From: Psychrobacter cibarius
GTDB taxonomy: Bacteria > Pseudomonadota > Gammaproteobacteria > Pseudomonadales > Moraxellaceae
DNA: 47,789 nucleotides
Assembly: GCF_016107535.1 (NCBI RefSeq)
Contig: NZ_JABASQ010000023.1
Coordinates: forward strand, 1 to 47,789
Direction of reading: 5' to 3'
Below, one piece after another: positions 26,752 to 35,786 of the stretch. The translations under genes and the position numbers were made by a program. Within the stretch, counting starts at the first letter, position 1, and every line of letters begins with the position of its first letter. The notes beneath the pieces were generated by a model. The model had not been told where the DNA came from and searched no databases. It saw only the letters and a program-made list of their open reading frames with translations.

Positions 26752-27954
26752 TTAGGACACTGTTTTAAGTGCTTTATTCGCGTCATGCCAGCGCACCCAC
26801 ATAAGTAGCGCAAAGTAAAACACCCATAAGGCGGCTAGTGCATAAAACCCAGTAGAAACTTGGGAAATACTAGCCCCCATTTGATTAAGCTGAACGGAGG
26901 TGTTGATACCCGGTGTCGTGGGTACGAACCAACGTATGATTTGTAAAACTGTGGGCAGCTGATCTGCTGGCCACGGATAACCACTGACAAAAAACATCGG
27001 TAGTGAGCTAAAAATTAGGATTTGCATACTACGTTCGCGCTGGCGAAACCAGAGTCCAAGCACACAGCCAAGTGTCGCCACGGTTGGACAAAATAACAAA
27101 AGGAACAGTAAACTACCAAGCATGTTTTGCCCACGCGGATAGTGGTGTAGCTCAAATGTCCAGCCATAATAAAAGCAGCCAATAATGAAGCTAAACATAC
27201 TGAGCGCAGCAATTCGCCCAAGCCAACCACGGATACTCGTCGCATATCGCCGCTGCTCATACCACGTACCAATCAGCATCGCTGTGGCGATTAATAAGGT
27301 TTGTTGCAAAATTAGAATAGAGACCGCTGGCACCACGTAAGCGCCATAACCTTCCGTTTGATTGTATAAAGGAACAATTACTAATGGCACCGCTTGAGTA
27401 TTAGAAGCCGCTGTTGCTGAATAAGCACCTTGTGCCACATTTTTTTTGACTTCAATCCCTGCTGATACCGTACTGACTGCTTTTAAAAACCCCATCTGTA
27501 CGTTTTTATTTAACAGAAAGTAGCCGCCATTACCCAATACGCTGACGCTTGCCGCTTTTCCTGATAGTACTTGCTGCTCAAGCCCACTTGGAATGACCAT
27601 GTACCCAGCGATTTCATCTGACCACATGGCCTCTTTAGCCTGCTGCTCGTTGAGAAAAAGCTGTGTGTCTAACTGCGGACTGGCACTCGCATAGCGAACG
27701 ATGGTTCGTGATAGATTACTATTGTCGTTATCAATGATACCAACAGGTACATGGTTGACCACTTCTGTCGAATACGGCCAAGGATAAAAAAAGCCATAAA
27801 TAATAGGGGCAATCAGTAAGAGTAATAGCACACCTTTATCAGAAAAGATGTCCTTAATGGTCTGTAAAAAACTACCGAAGAAACTAGGTGTTGAAGACTG
27901 CTTGGTTGAATCTGACGTTGTCGAAGATAAATGGTCTTTTGGTGGTAATGACAT
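26752..27954 (-). CDS. ABC-2 type permease subunit (second of two)
   Basis: Protein of 400 residues of the ABC2_membrane_3 (YhhJ/YbhR-like) type. One membrane segment follows a polar N-terminus (GVLLLLLIAPIIYGFFY), then a large extracytoplasmic domain with VGIIDNDNSNLSRTIVRYAS, then about five membrane segments in the C-terminal half, including LPMFFVSGYPWP. The chosen ATG (27954) overlaps the stop of the upstream permease by one base (TAATG); a TTG 15 bases upstream is an unlikely start. Last gene of a TolC-YihY-HlyD-permease-permease series; no ATPase gene is present in it. Confidence 0.87.
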   Translation of the reverse strand: MSLPPKDHLSSTTSDSTKQSSTPSFFGSFLQTIKDIFSDKGVLLLLLIAPIIYGFFYPWPYSTEVVNHVPVGIIDNDNSNLSRTIVRYASASPQLDTQLFLNEQQAKEAMWSDEIAGYMVIPSGLEQQVLSGKAASVSVLGNGGYFLLNKNVQMGFLKAVSTVSAGIEVKKNVAQGAYSATAASNTQAVPLVIVPLYNQTEGYGAYVVPAVSILILQQTLLIATAMLIGTWYEQRRYATSIRGWLGRIAALSMFSFIIGCFYYGWTFELHHYPRGQNMLGSLLFLLLFCPTVATLGCVLGLWFRQRERSMQILIFSSLPMFFVSGYPWPADQLPTVLQIIRWFVPTTPGINTSVQLNQMGASISQVSTGFYALAALWVFYFALLMWVRWHDANKALKTVS

Positions 27955-29291
27955 TAGCGCGCCCCCCAACGTTCAGGATGCGCCAGCGCGCGTTTGGTTA
28001 ATAAAGTAGTCAAGCTCATCGCAATCGTCGTGGCAATAGCCAGACCATAGACGATCGGCAATGACACAGCAACAGGCGCTTGCATCTGTAATTGTGCAAT
28101 GTGTAGTTTTAGATAGTGAGTGAGTGGCAGTGCATCTGACCAATGCCGAGCACTGTCACTGATAGCAATATAAGGGAAGGTCACACCAGCAAAGGCATAA
28201 GAAGGTGCTGAAATAAAACCAGTAGCAGACAAGCCCATGCGTAATGAAAATGAGCCTAAGGTAAAGATAGCACCCAGCCAAAACGATAGCATTATTAATA
28301 ATATCAAACCAGCATAAGTTGCAAGCACTGAGCTCATGGCAATGGATTCTTGCGGCGTGGCAAGCCATAGAGCCAACATCGCCCACATGCTAAAGGCCAA
28401 TGTCGGCCAAAAGTATTTGCCTAACAGACCAAACAATAATACTAAAACGTTTGCACTCTCCATCATATTTTCATTGGCAAGGCTAGAGACAGAGATTTGA
28501 TCGTTTTTGCTCAAGTATTGGTTGTTTTCTACGGCATTTAATATTTGCCCTGATGTTGACTCGTTTTTTGTGATTCGCGTCAAATCAGGATGACCTGTAC
28601 TGATAAAGCGATACCAGTGGCCGAGTCGTTTATCCCGCAGCTCGCGACCAATCGTCGTTGCACCGATCACCATCGCTAAAATATGCAGCAGCGCGGGTAT
28701 GACGGTTGAAGCCAAAAACTGCTGATAATCGGTGGCTGCGTTAAATAGGCTGATGCGCTGTATACCAATCGGCGAGTAAGCAATCGCAGCTTGCGACGGT
28801 GCCATGCCTTGTTTGACTAAACGCTGTATCTCAACGCCTGCCGATAACGTTCCAGCGACTGCTTGAACGCTGGTCTGGATAATGCCCGAATGTGTGCCGT
28901 ACTGAGCATTTACTTGTAAAATCAATGGAGCAGGCTTACCAGATAAAATATGCCGAGAAAAATCTTCAGGGATAATGACAATAGCGTAAATATCACGCTG
29001 CAAAATAGCCGCTTTTGCCTCAGCCTCTGAGTAATAAAGCTGTCTAACCGTTAGAGTAGGGCTGGCTTCCAAATAGCGTACCGCGGTATTGGCAATCGGG
29101 CTATTGTCTTGGTCTATCACCCCAATGGGCAAATCCGTAATCTGCGTTTGTGAAAATATCCACCAAATCAGTAAAACGGTTGCCAGTGGTATCCATACCA
29201 CCATACTAAAGTCCCACGGGTTTTTGGTCAAAAACCGTCGCTCATAGGCAGCACTACGTAAAAAAGCCTTACTTAACTTCATCAGGTGCAT
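27954..29291 (-). CDS. ABC-2 type permease subunit (first of two)
   Basis: Protein of 445 residues, homologous in layout to the next gene: membrane anchor (VVWIPLATVLLIWWIFS), extracytoplasmic domain with IGVIDQDNSPIANTAVRYLE, then a membrane domain with FISAPSYAFAGVTFPY, matching the FVSGYPWP motif region of its partner. A polar insertion near residues 230-280 separates the first C-terminal helix from the rest. It starts three bases after the HlyD stop. The paired permeases presumably form a heterodimer. Export of a toxic compound is inferred from the HlyD and TolC neighbours; the energy source is not evident. Confidence 0.87.
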   Translation of the reverse strand: MHLMKLSKAFLRSAAYERRFLTKNPWDFSMVVWIPLATVLLIWWIFSQTQITDLPIGVIDQDNSPIANTAVRYLEASPTLTVRQLYYSEAEAKAAILQRDIYAIVIIPEDFSRHILSGKPAPLILQVNAQYGTHSGIIQTSVQAVAGTLSAGVEIQRLVKQGMAPSQAAIAYSPIGIQRISLFNAATDYQQFLASTVIPALLHILAMVIGATTIGRELRDKRLGHWYRFISTGHPDLTRITKNESTSGQILNAVENNQYLSKNDQISVSSLANENMMESANVLVLLFGLLGKYFWPTLAFSMWAMLALWLATPQESIAMSSVLATYAGLILLIMLSFWLGAIFTLGSFSLRMGLSATGFISAPSYAFAGVTFPYIAISDSARHWSDALPLTHYLKLHIAQLQMQAPVAVSLPIVYGLAIATTIAMSLTTLLTKRALAHPERWGAR

Positions 29292-29294
29292 GGC

Positions 29295-30479
29295 TTACTC
29301 TTGGCTTGCATTAGTAAGTGCTGGATTGACGCGTACAATAACGCTCATACCTGAACGAATACGTGCATCAGGAGTCGTCGGACGTGCCTTTACTTCAAAG
29401 GTACGTACATCGAAGCCGTCATCATTATTGGTCGGCCGCCAAGTGGCAAAGTCAGACAATGTTGACGTAGCATAAACGGTGAACTGTTTGGTATAAGGCT
29501 TATTTGCTGATGACAGCGCAGGAATCGTACCAGTAAATTGCTGACCAATCGCAAACTGGTTTAAGTAGGATTCGGTGACATTGAGTACGACCCATTGCTC
29601 ATCGGTATTGACCAACGTCAAGATAGGCACGCCTTGTCCGATGACTTCACCCGCGCTGACAATGACATTGTCCACAATGCCTGCAATAGGGCTTTTTAAA
29701 TTGGCTTCTTCTTTTGCCACCAGTGCTTCTTCTAGTTGGGCATCGACTTGTGCTACTTGTGCTGTCGCCGCTGATTTATCTTCACTGCGTGCGCCTTCTT
29801 TTGCCAAGTCGTATTGTAAGCGCGCCGCTTCAGTTTGATCTTGAGTGGCCAGATATTGCGCATATGCCTCATCGCGTTTTTGCCGTGCCATAAGACCTTC
29901 TTCATAAAGGCGGTTGACACGCTGGTAAGTGTTCTCTGCCAAATCAGAAGCAGCTTTGTTGGCTTGCCACGCCGCTTTTGCTTGAGCAATCTCTTGTGGA
30001 CGGGCGCCATTTTCGGCTTTATCTAACTGACTTTGTGCCATTTGCTTGCCAGCCAGCGCCTGATTGATCTTTGCGTTAATCTCAGGCGAGTCCATTTCAA
30101 TCAGCTGTTGCCCGACTGTCACTGCATCACCTTCTGTGACCAGAATTTTGGCAATACGTCCCGGCACTTTTGCAGCGATGGAGGTTTGCTGCATCTGCAT
30201 CTGCCCTTGCAAAGTCACGACTTCAGGTTCGCTATGCTGATTGCTTTTATATAGACCATAGGCAATAACACCTAATACAATCAGAACCAATAGCGCCAGA
30301 AGTGCCTTTTTTATCATGGCAGATTTATCCACTTTTTCTGCATGGCGCTTATAAGTAGGTACTTCTTGCTCATTTTCAGCATCAGTTGCTTGATCGTTAT
30401 GGTTATTGACTGAGTCGGTAGATTGCTCTGAGTCGTTTAACTTGCGCGAGTCGTCTGATTCGTTGGTAGATTCAGTCAT
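29295..30479 (-). CDS. HlyD-family membrane fusion protein
   Basis: Periplasmic adaptor of 394 residues. Residues 1-55 are acidic and cytoplasmic; a single membrane segment (ALLALLVLIVLGVIAYGLY) follows. The split lipoyl/barrel-sandwich domain is visible as SIAAKVPGRIAKILVTEGDA and LKSPIAGIVDNVIVSAGEVI, with a coiled-coil hairpin between (KQMAQSQLDKAENGARPQEI onward, with GARPQE/GARSED repeats). It would link the inner-membrane permeases to the TolC-like channel. AGGAA lies 10 bases before the ATG. It is tightly followed by the permease genes. Confidence 0.93.
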   Translation of the reverse strand: MTESTNESDDSRKLNDSEQSTDSVNNHNDQATDAENEQEVPTYKRHAEKVDKSAMIKKALLALLVLIVLGVIAYGLYKSNQHSEPEVVTLQGQMQMQQTSIAAKVPGRIAKILVTEGDAVTVGQQLIEMDSPEINAKINQALAGKQMAQSQLDKAENGARPQEIAQAKAAWQANKAASDLAENTYQRVNRLYEEGLMARQKRDEAYAQYLATQDQTEAARLQYDLAKEGARSEDKSAATAQVAQVDAQLEEALVAKEEANLKSPIAGIVDNVIVSAGEVIGQGVPILTLVNTDEQWVVLNVTESYLNQFAIGQQFTGTIPALSSANKPYTKQFTVYATSTLSDFATWRPTNNDDGFDVRTFEVKARPTTPDARIRSGMSVIVRVNPALTNASQE

Positions 30480-30527
30480 GACAGTGAGATTCCTAAAGCA
30501 GCAAAATTGAGGATAAAGGGTATGTTA

Positions 30528-31394
30528 TTAGTACATTCTGACAGCATAAGGTTTGGCGCTTTCTAAGGCTTCAGAATTAAAAATCGCACCAAAAGCGACG
30601 ATAAATGCTGAATAATAAAGCCAAAGCATAATGACCACGGCAGCTGAAAGCGCGCCAAACTCAGCGCTATAGTTATTAAAGTTTTGCACATAAATCGAAA
30701 ATAGCACAGACAATACAATCCAAAGAATGGTCGCCAGAGCTGCTCCTGGCACCAGTTTTTTTAGCGCGACGGTGTCACGGTTTGGGGCTAGGCGATAGAG
30801 GCTTAAAAAGCTCAAAAATATGATACCAGCCAATATAGGCCACCTGCTCCAAAGCGCAATCGTTTTAGCTATTTGCGGGAAGGGGAAATAGGCTGCCCCT
30901 ACAGGAATAATAGCAATAGAAGAGACCGCTATAATCAAGATTACTACCGCGCCAAAGGTTAAGCTGACTGCTAAAATGTTACCTTGTATGAAGCTTCGCT
31001 CTTGAGTGATATGAAAGGCAAGATTGATAAGAATAATTAAAGATTTAACACCTTTAGAGCCAGCATAAAGGGCGAGTAGGGTCGATAAGACAAGACTGAA
31101 CGTGAGCGTGGATGTGGTATTAGAGACCAATGCGCTTAGGCGTGAGTTGAGGACTTCATACACCGTATCGGGTATAAATGGACGCAAAATCGAGATTTGC
31201 TCTTGCATCTCAGCTGGTGAAAACGCGAGACCATAAAGCAGCACAAACACCGCCATTACTGGAAAAATTGATAAGAAACCAAAAAATCCCACGCTCGCGC
31301 AATGTGCCCAAACATTAGAGTTGTTCGCAATACGCCACGTCTTTAATGAAGGCTGCAGCCAGTTACTTATTAATTTAGAAGTCGGGTTTTTCAT
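30528..31394 (-). CDS. YihY/BrkB family inner membrane protein
   Basis: Protein of 288 residues with about six membrane segments. YihY-family features are the N-terminal WAHCASVGFFGFLSIFPVMA, the central GSKGVKSLIILINLAFHI, and LYRLAPNRD followed by VPGAALATILWIVLSVLFSIYV, then FNNYSAEFGALSAAVVIMLW. The family was once thought to be RNase BN but is a membrane protein of uncertain function. It sits inside an efflux operon, 48 bases before the HlyD gene. It lacks a clear ribosome site. Nearest upstream gene on the strand is the TolC-like gene, 210 bases away. Confidence 0.88.
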   Translation of the reverse strand: MKNPTSKLISNWLQPSLKTWRIANNSNVWAHCASVGFFGFLSIFPVMAVFVLLYGLAFSPAEMQEQISILRPFIPDTVYEVLNSRLSALVSNTTSTLTFSLVLSTLLALYAGSKGVKSLIILINLAFHITQERSFIQGNILAVSLTFGAVVILIIAVSSIAIIPVGAAYFPFPQIAKTIALWSRWPILAGIIFLSFLSLYRLAPNRDTVALKKLVPGAALATILWIVLSVLFSIYVQNFNNYSAEFGALSAAVVIMLWLYYSAFIVAFGAIFNSEALESAKPYAVRMY

Positions 31395-31604
31395 AAAACA
31401 GTATTCGCAATAGAGTTAGCAATAGTATGGTTAATGGCAGCTTCATGATAATTAGTATGGTCAGGCTACTGTAATAGTATTGCGGCGTTAACCTCGCTTG
31501 AGGTATCAAATATACCTCTTCGCTCAGCTGCCTTGTCATACTTTCAAATCGAATCAACTATATAAACGCTTATCCACACTATCTATCATTTTCAAATTAA
31601 ATCA

Positions 31605-33314
31605 TTACTCAGTATACAAAGTCGGTAATCGAATATCAGCAGCATTAAGATAGGCATTAAAGGCAAGAGGCGTACCACAGCTTTGCATGAGTGCGGCCAG
31701 CGATTGTACATAGCTGTTTGCCGCTTGCGCTTGTTCAGTACGTGCTTTAAGCGACTGCGTTTGTGCTTGGACTACCTCAATCGGTGTATTTACACCTTCT
31801 TGTAGCCCCAACTGGCGCAAACGTAAGACTTCTGCGGCTAGATCTACGTTACTTTGTAATGCCTGATAACGAGATTGGGCATTGTTAACATCGTGCCAGT
31901 TTTTTTCGACCAGTAATAATAAATTGTCACTGACTTCGATTTCAGACAGATCCGCTTGGCGTATTTTGGCATTGCTCGACGCGAGTGACGCATTTTTATC
32001 AAGACCACCCCACAGCTTCCAGCTGGCTGATATACCGGCTACCCAACTGGGGTCTTTTTCAATTTGCCCGTAGCCATAGAGCATAACGGTAGGCTTGTGA
32101 CCAGTATCTGATAGCGCATGTAGCTGCTCAGCTTGTGCGCGTTTGGCGGCGACTTTTTGTAGACCTGGGTGATTGGTGAGTGATAAATTTTGAAAATAGT
32201 TTACATCGGGTAAAGGACGGCTAGAGACAAATAACGGTGTCGTGGGTTTGATACGATAGTCGGTGCGCAATAGCCGCTGTAAAGCCATCATCGCAAGACG
32301 AGCATCGTTATTGGCATTGACGGACTCACTTTTTGCATCGGCAAGCGCAGATTGTGCTTCTAAGCGATCAACACGCGAGATAAAACCTTCTTCAAAAAGC
32401 CGCTGCGCCATATGGTCAGTCTGCTGCAAGGTATCATAAGCATCTTCGCGTAAATAAGCGGCAATGATGGCCAGCTGTGCCTTAAAGTAACGCTCAATCA
32501 GGGTGTTATAAAGCTCGTTTTTATCCAATAGACTGTCTGCGACGGCTTCTTGGGTACGGGCATTGGAAGCACCTGTCAAAGCGTTGGTACGTCCAGCAGT
32601 ATAGATGGGCCAAACCACGCCCAGACCTGCACCAGCCGTTGAGCCTGAGCGCTTTAACTCATAAGAGTCTGGGATACGCTCACCGACCAATTCACCAAAA
32701 TTTGGCAAATCTGGTAGCGGTGGAATAGGCGGAATCACATTATCGATACCATTATTAACGTCATTAACAATACCGTTTTTCAATGATGATAAGTCAAGAT
32801 CCGCGTCTAAGTTGTAAGCGTTGGCTGATAATTGGGCAAACACCAATGGATTGTCTAAGGTTTTGAGCGCATCTGTTTGGTATTCACTAGCAGCAATCGC
32901 CGCTTGATTGGCGGCCAGTTTCGGTGACACTTGCAATAAAATATTTTGAGCTTGCTCAAGGCTTAACAGGCTAGATACTGCTAATGGATAGCTATTATCA
33001 ATACTTTTATGGGTAATGGGATCGATAAGCGTTGTTAAGCCAGTTTTTTGCTCGGCTTGACCCATATCTGTATCTATCGTTGACCTTTTATTTTGAATCT
33101 CATTTTTATGAGCGTTGTTTTGAGCGCTGTCTTGAATGCTGCTTTGAGTACTGTATTGAGTGTCAGCGTCGATAATTTGCGTCACTGCAACGGCTGTGAC
33201 CTCATTCGGTGACTCGATATTATGATCAGTAGCGCTTGCCAAAGCAGGCGCCGCTAAACCCATGAACGTAATCGTCATCACCGCAGTAGACAGAGTCGAT
33301 AAAGCAAATTTCAT
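31605..33314 (-). CDS. TolC-family outer membrane efflux protein
   Basis: Protein of 569 residues with a signal peptide (cleavage near ALASA, residue 27). A Gln/Asn/Ser-rich low-complexity stretch (residues ~50-85) follows, then the OEP domain: LSLEQAQNILLQVSPKLAAN, the coiled-coil hairpins, and the C-terminal repeat region ending near MQSCGTPLAFNAYL. A proline-rich segment (IPPIPPLPDLPNFG, near 195) interrupts the first half and is unusual for the family. It would be the channel partner of the HlyD/ABC-2 genes downstream. It is divergent from glpK. Confidence 0.88.
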   Translation of the reverse strand: MKFALSTLSTAVMTITFMGLAAPALASATDHNIESPNEVTAVAVTQIIDADTQYSTQSSIQDSAQNNAHKNEIQNKRSTIDTDMGQAEQKTGLTTLIDPITHKSIDNSYPLAVSSLLSLEQAQNILLQVSPKLAANQAAIAASEYQTDALKTLDNPLVFAQLSANAYNLDADLDLSSLKNGIVNDVNNGIDNVIPPIPPLPDLPNFGELVGERIPDSYELKRSGSTAGAGLGVVWPIYTAGRTNALTGASNARTQEAVADSLLDKNELYNTLIERYFKAQLAIIAAYLREDAYDTLQQTDHMAQRLFEEGFISRVDRLEAQSALADAKSESVNANNDARLAMMALQRLLRTDYRIKPTTPLFVSSRPLPDVNYFQNLSLTNHPGLQKVAAKRAQAEQLHALSDTGHKPTVMLYGYGQIEKDPSWVAGISASWKLWGGLDKNASLASSNAKIRQADLSEIEVSDNLLLLVEKNWHDVNNAQSRYQALQSNVDLAAEVLRLRQLGLQEGVNTPIEVVQAQTQSLKARTEQAQAANSYVQSLAALMQSCGTPLAFNAYLNAADIRLPTLYTE

Positions 33315-33373
33315 AAGTCACATAAGCCATTAATTAGAATGCAAAGTATTTTAGAGTCAGGCAAAAAAGTATC

Positions 33374-33405
33374 AACTGTTGTGGTCAAACCCTGTCCAAA
33401 CAGTT
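33374..33405. promoter_or_regulatory. Inverted repeat upstream of the tolC-like gene
   Basis: AACTGTT (33374-33380) and AACAGTT (33399-33405) are perfect 7-bp inverted repeats with an 18-base spacer, 60-90 bases upstream of the TolC-like start. TGGTCAA occurs inside and again just after. This is a plausible operator for a repressor of the efflux genes. Confidence 0.35.
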
Positions 33406-33827
33406 CAATATGGTCAACCATTAACAGAAGTCAATATTTTGTTATGGATAACAAGCGCTACACTGTAGTGGCACAATAGTGACGGGTCAATGCTCAGTAT
33501 TTGCTTACTGTGCGTTGAATAAGCCATGGTTTTATGTTAGAGGTCGGGTGTTAAGACAAATAATAACATCATTTGTTAATTAATAATAAAAGGTTTATCA
33601 AGTCATTAGCATTTAAATCGATTTTAGATCACTTTTAAAAGCTGTCAGCGATAATGATGGTTAGTGATGATTGTTGTACTACAAAGCAGTTTATAAACTA
33701 TACATAATAGTGGTGTGTGCTATATTTCAGCACCTTATAGCATTGAGTAAGATTAAAATGAACAGCATTTATTTTAACTGTCAGCAATTGCTCATTGGCG
33801 CAGTGCTAATGTAAATAAAACTGGCTA

Positions 33828-33849
33828 TTGTGATAAGCGTTACTCACAA
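33828..33849. promoter_or_regulatory. TTGTGA-N10-TCACAA inverted repeat upstream of glpK
   Basis: The half-sites TTGTGA (33828-33833) and TCACAA (33844-33849) are perfect inverted repeats. The half-site is CRP-like, but the 10-base spacer is longer than the 6 bases of a CRP site. It lies about 80-100 bases upstream of glpK. Confidence 0.4.
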
Positions 33850-33927
33850 AAAGTATGTGCTATCAATAAAGACTCGGCTATAAAATATAATTGTAAAAAA
33901 TGAATGCGACAAAATAGGATGTGAGTA

Positions 33928-35520
33928 ATGGCAGGATATATTTTGGCTTTGGATCAAGGGACGACATCGAGTCGAGCGATATTGTACGATGATCGTGCGC
34001 GTCCGATAAAAATGGCACAGCAGCCCACCACTTTACAAACCCCAAAAGCGGGCTTTGTCGAGCAAGACGCGCAACAAATTTGGCAAACGCAGATTAGCTG
34101 TGCCCATGATGTGATTAATCAAGCAGGGCTACTTGCTACCGACGTCACCAGTATCGCGATCACCAATCAGCGTGAATCTATTGTCATGTGGGATAAGCAA
34201 ACGGGTAAACCTTTAGCCCCTGCCATCATTTGGCAAGATCGCCGTACGGCGAGCTACTGTAAAACACTCGCAGCTGAGAGTGCCAGTAGCATGATGAATG
34301 GCAGCGATGATGATGTGACAAGCGAAGTGCAACGCATTACAGGGCTACGTTTAGATCCATATTTTAGCGCCAGCAAAATCGCTTGGTTATTAGAGCACAA
34401 TCCGAAATTGAGCGTACGAGCCAGTAGAGGAGAAATAGCGGTTGGTACTATAGACAGTTGGCTCATATATAAGCTAACCGGTGGCGAGCATGTCATTGAT
34501 GTGACCAATGCTTCCCGTACTTTATTATATGATATCCACAAGCTTGAGTGGTCAGAAGAGCTGTGCGCCCGTTTTGCGATACCTATGAGTATTTTGCCTA
34601 AAGTCCTACCATCTGATGGTGACTTTGGTAAAACCAAAAAAGGACTATTTGCCAAACAAATTCCTATTCAAGCGGTATTGGGCGATCAGCAAGCGGCACT
34701 TTTTGGACAAGGCTGCCTCGATGCTGGCATGGCTAAAAATACTTATGGTACTGGGTGTTTTATGCTGATGAATATTGGTCAAAAACCCAAACTGAGCGAG
34801 CATAAACTACTAACGACAATCGCTTGGCAACGAAAATCCACACCGACTCGTCCAGACAATTTATCGTTCGATCAAATTGTACAGTCAGGCAAACGCATGT
34901 TGCAGCCACCCAGAAAGGAAGTCACTTATGCCTTGGAGGGTAGTGTGTTTATGGCAGGTGCTATTGTCCAATGGCTACGGGACAATCTGGGTATGATTCA
35001 ACAAAGCAGTGAAGTCGAAGATTTAGCCCGCCAAGTTGATAGTAGTGAAGAGGTGGTGTTACTGCCTGCATTCACAGGGCTAGGAGCACCCTATTGGCGC
35101 TCCGATATCAGCGCCAGTATTACTGGTATGAGCCGCGGCACAACTAAAGCCCATATTGCTCGTGCTGCGTTAGAGGCGGTTGCCTATCAAACTTATGATG
35201 TGCTCATTGCCATGCAAAAAGACAGCCCTCATCCATTAACTGAGCTAAGAGTAGATGGCGGCGCGGCCAATAATGACTTATTGATGCAGTTTCAAGCTGA
35301 TTTACTCGATGTGCCTGTCCTGCGTCCGAGAGATACAGAAATTACTGCCAAAGGTGCAGCATTGCTCGCAGGTTTAAAAACGGGGCTATATGATGAAGGG
35401 ACGATGCAAGCATCATGGCAAGTCGATCGTGTTTTTGAACCCCAAATGTCCAGTGATATCCGTCAACAACATCTTAATAAGTGGCAACGAGCCATCGATA
35501 GAGCACTGACATCCTTATAA
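33928..35520 (+). CDS. glpK: Glycerol kinase
   Basis: FGGY-family kinase of 530 residues. It makes sn-glycerol 3-phosphate from glycerol and ATP. Hallmarks seen are ILALDQGTTSSRAILYD at the N-terminus, AITNQRES, AIIWQDRRT, ALEGSVFMAGAIVQWLRD and ELRVDGGAANNDLLMQFQAD. It is about 28 residues longer than the E. coli enzyme; an insertion of ~30 residues (KSTPTRPDNL to PPRKE) sits before YALEGSVF, and a shorter Ser/Asp-rich one follows the QDRRT region. GGATGTGAG precedes the ATG. No glpF or glpD gene is adjacent. Confidence 0.95.
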   Translation: MAGYILALDQGTTSSRAILYDDRARPIKMAQQPTTLQTPKAGFVEQDAQQIWQTQISCAHDVINQAGLLATDVTSIAITNQRESIVMWDKQTGKPLAPAIIWQDRRTASYCKTLAAESASSMMNGSDDDVTSEVQRITGLRLDPYFSASKIAWLLEHNPKLSVRASRGEIAVGTIDSWLIYKLTGGEHVIDVTNASRTLLYDIHKLEWSEELCARFAIPMSILPKVLPSDGDFGKTKKGLFAKQIPIQAVLGDQQAALFGQGCLDAGMAKNTYGTGCFMLMNIGQKPKLSEHKLLTTIAWQRKSTPTRPDNLSFDQIVQSGKRMLQPPRKEVTYALEGSVFMAGAIVQWLRDNLGMIQQSSEVEDLARQVDSSEEVVLLPAFTGLGAPYWRSDISASITGMSRGTTKAHIARAALEAVAYQTYDVLIAMQKDSPHPLTELRVDGGAANNDLLMQFQADLLDVPVLRPRDTEITAKGAALLAGLKTGLYDEGTMQASWQVDRVFEPQMSSDIRQQHLNKWQRAIDRALTSL

Positions 35521-35786
35521 GTATTGAACAGACACATTAAAATATTGTAACAACTCAATGAAAAATTACTTAAAACGCTTCACTGTCCTACAAAATCATT
35601 ATAAAGATACAGGCTGTAACGCAAGGCAATCGCAATCTGGACACAATTTACACAACCTATCTATCTGTTGTTATCCATAAATTTCTATACTTTAGGCGAC
35701 TCAAGTAACACATGAATCAAACAAGACTGCTAATTTTTAGCACTTAATAAATCTAAAATATAACAAATTAATTTAAGGATAAAATT

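Larger units (their letters stand above)
33315..33927. other. Divergent intergenic region, tolC-like / glpK
   Basis: A 613-bp AT-rich stretch without a credible coding frame. It holds the inverted repeat at 33374-33405, a direct repeat TGGTCAA (33382-33388 and 33411-33417), a small palindrome CTACACTGTAG (33458-33468) and the inverted repeat at 33828-33849. These are candidate operators for the two divergent genes. Confidence 0.5.

Noticed and set aside
31375..31557. A 60-residue minus-strand frame overlapping the start of the YihY gene, with a hydrophobic C-terminus.
   Set aside because: It starts with TTG, has no ribosome site and no family features. A coupling role for YihY translation cannot be shown.
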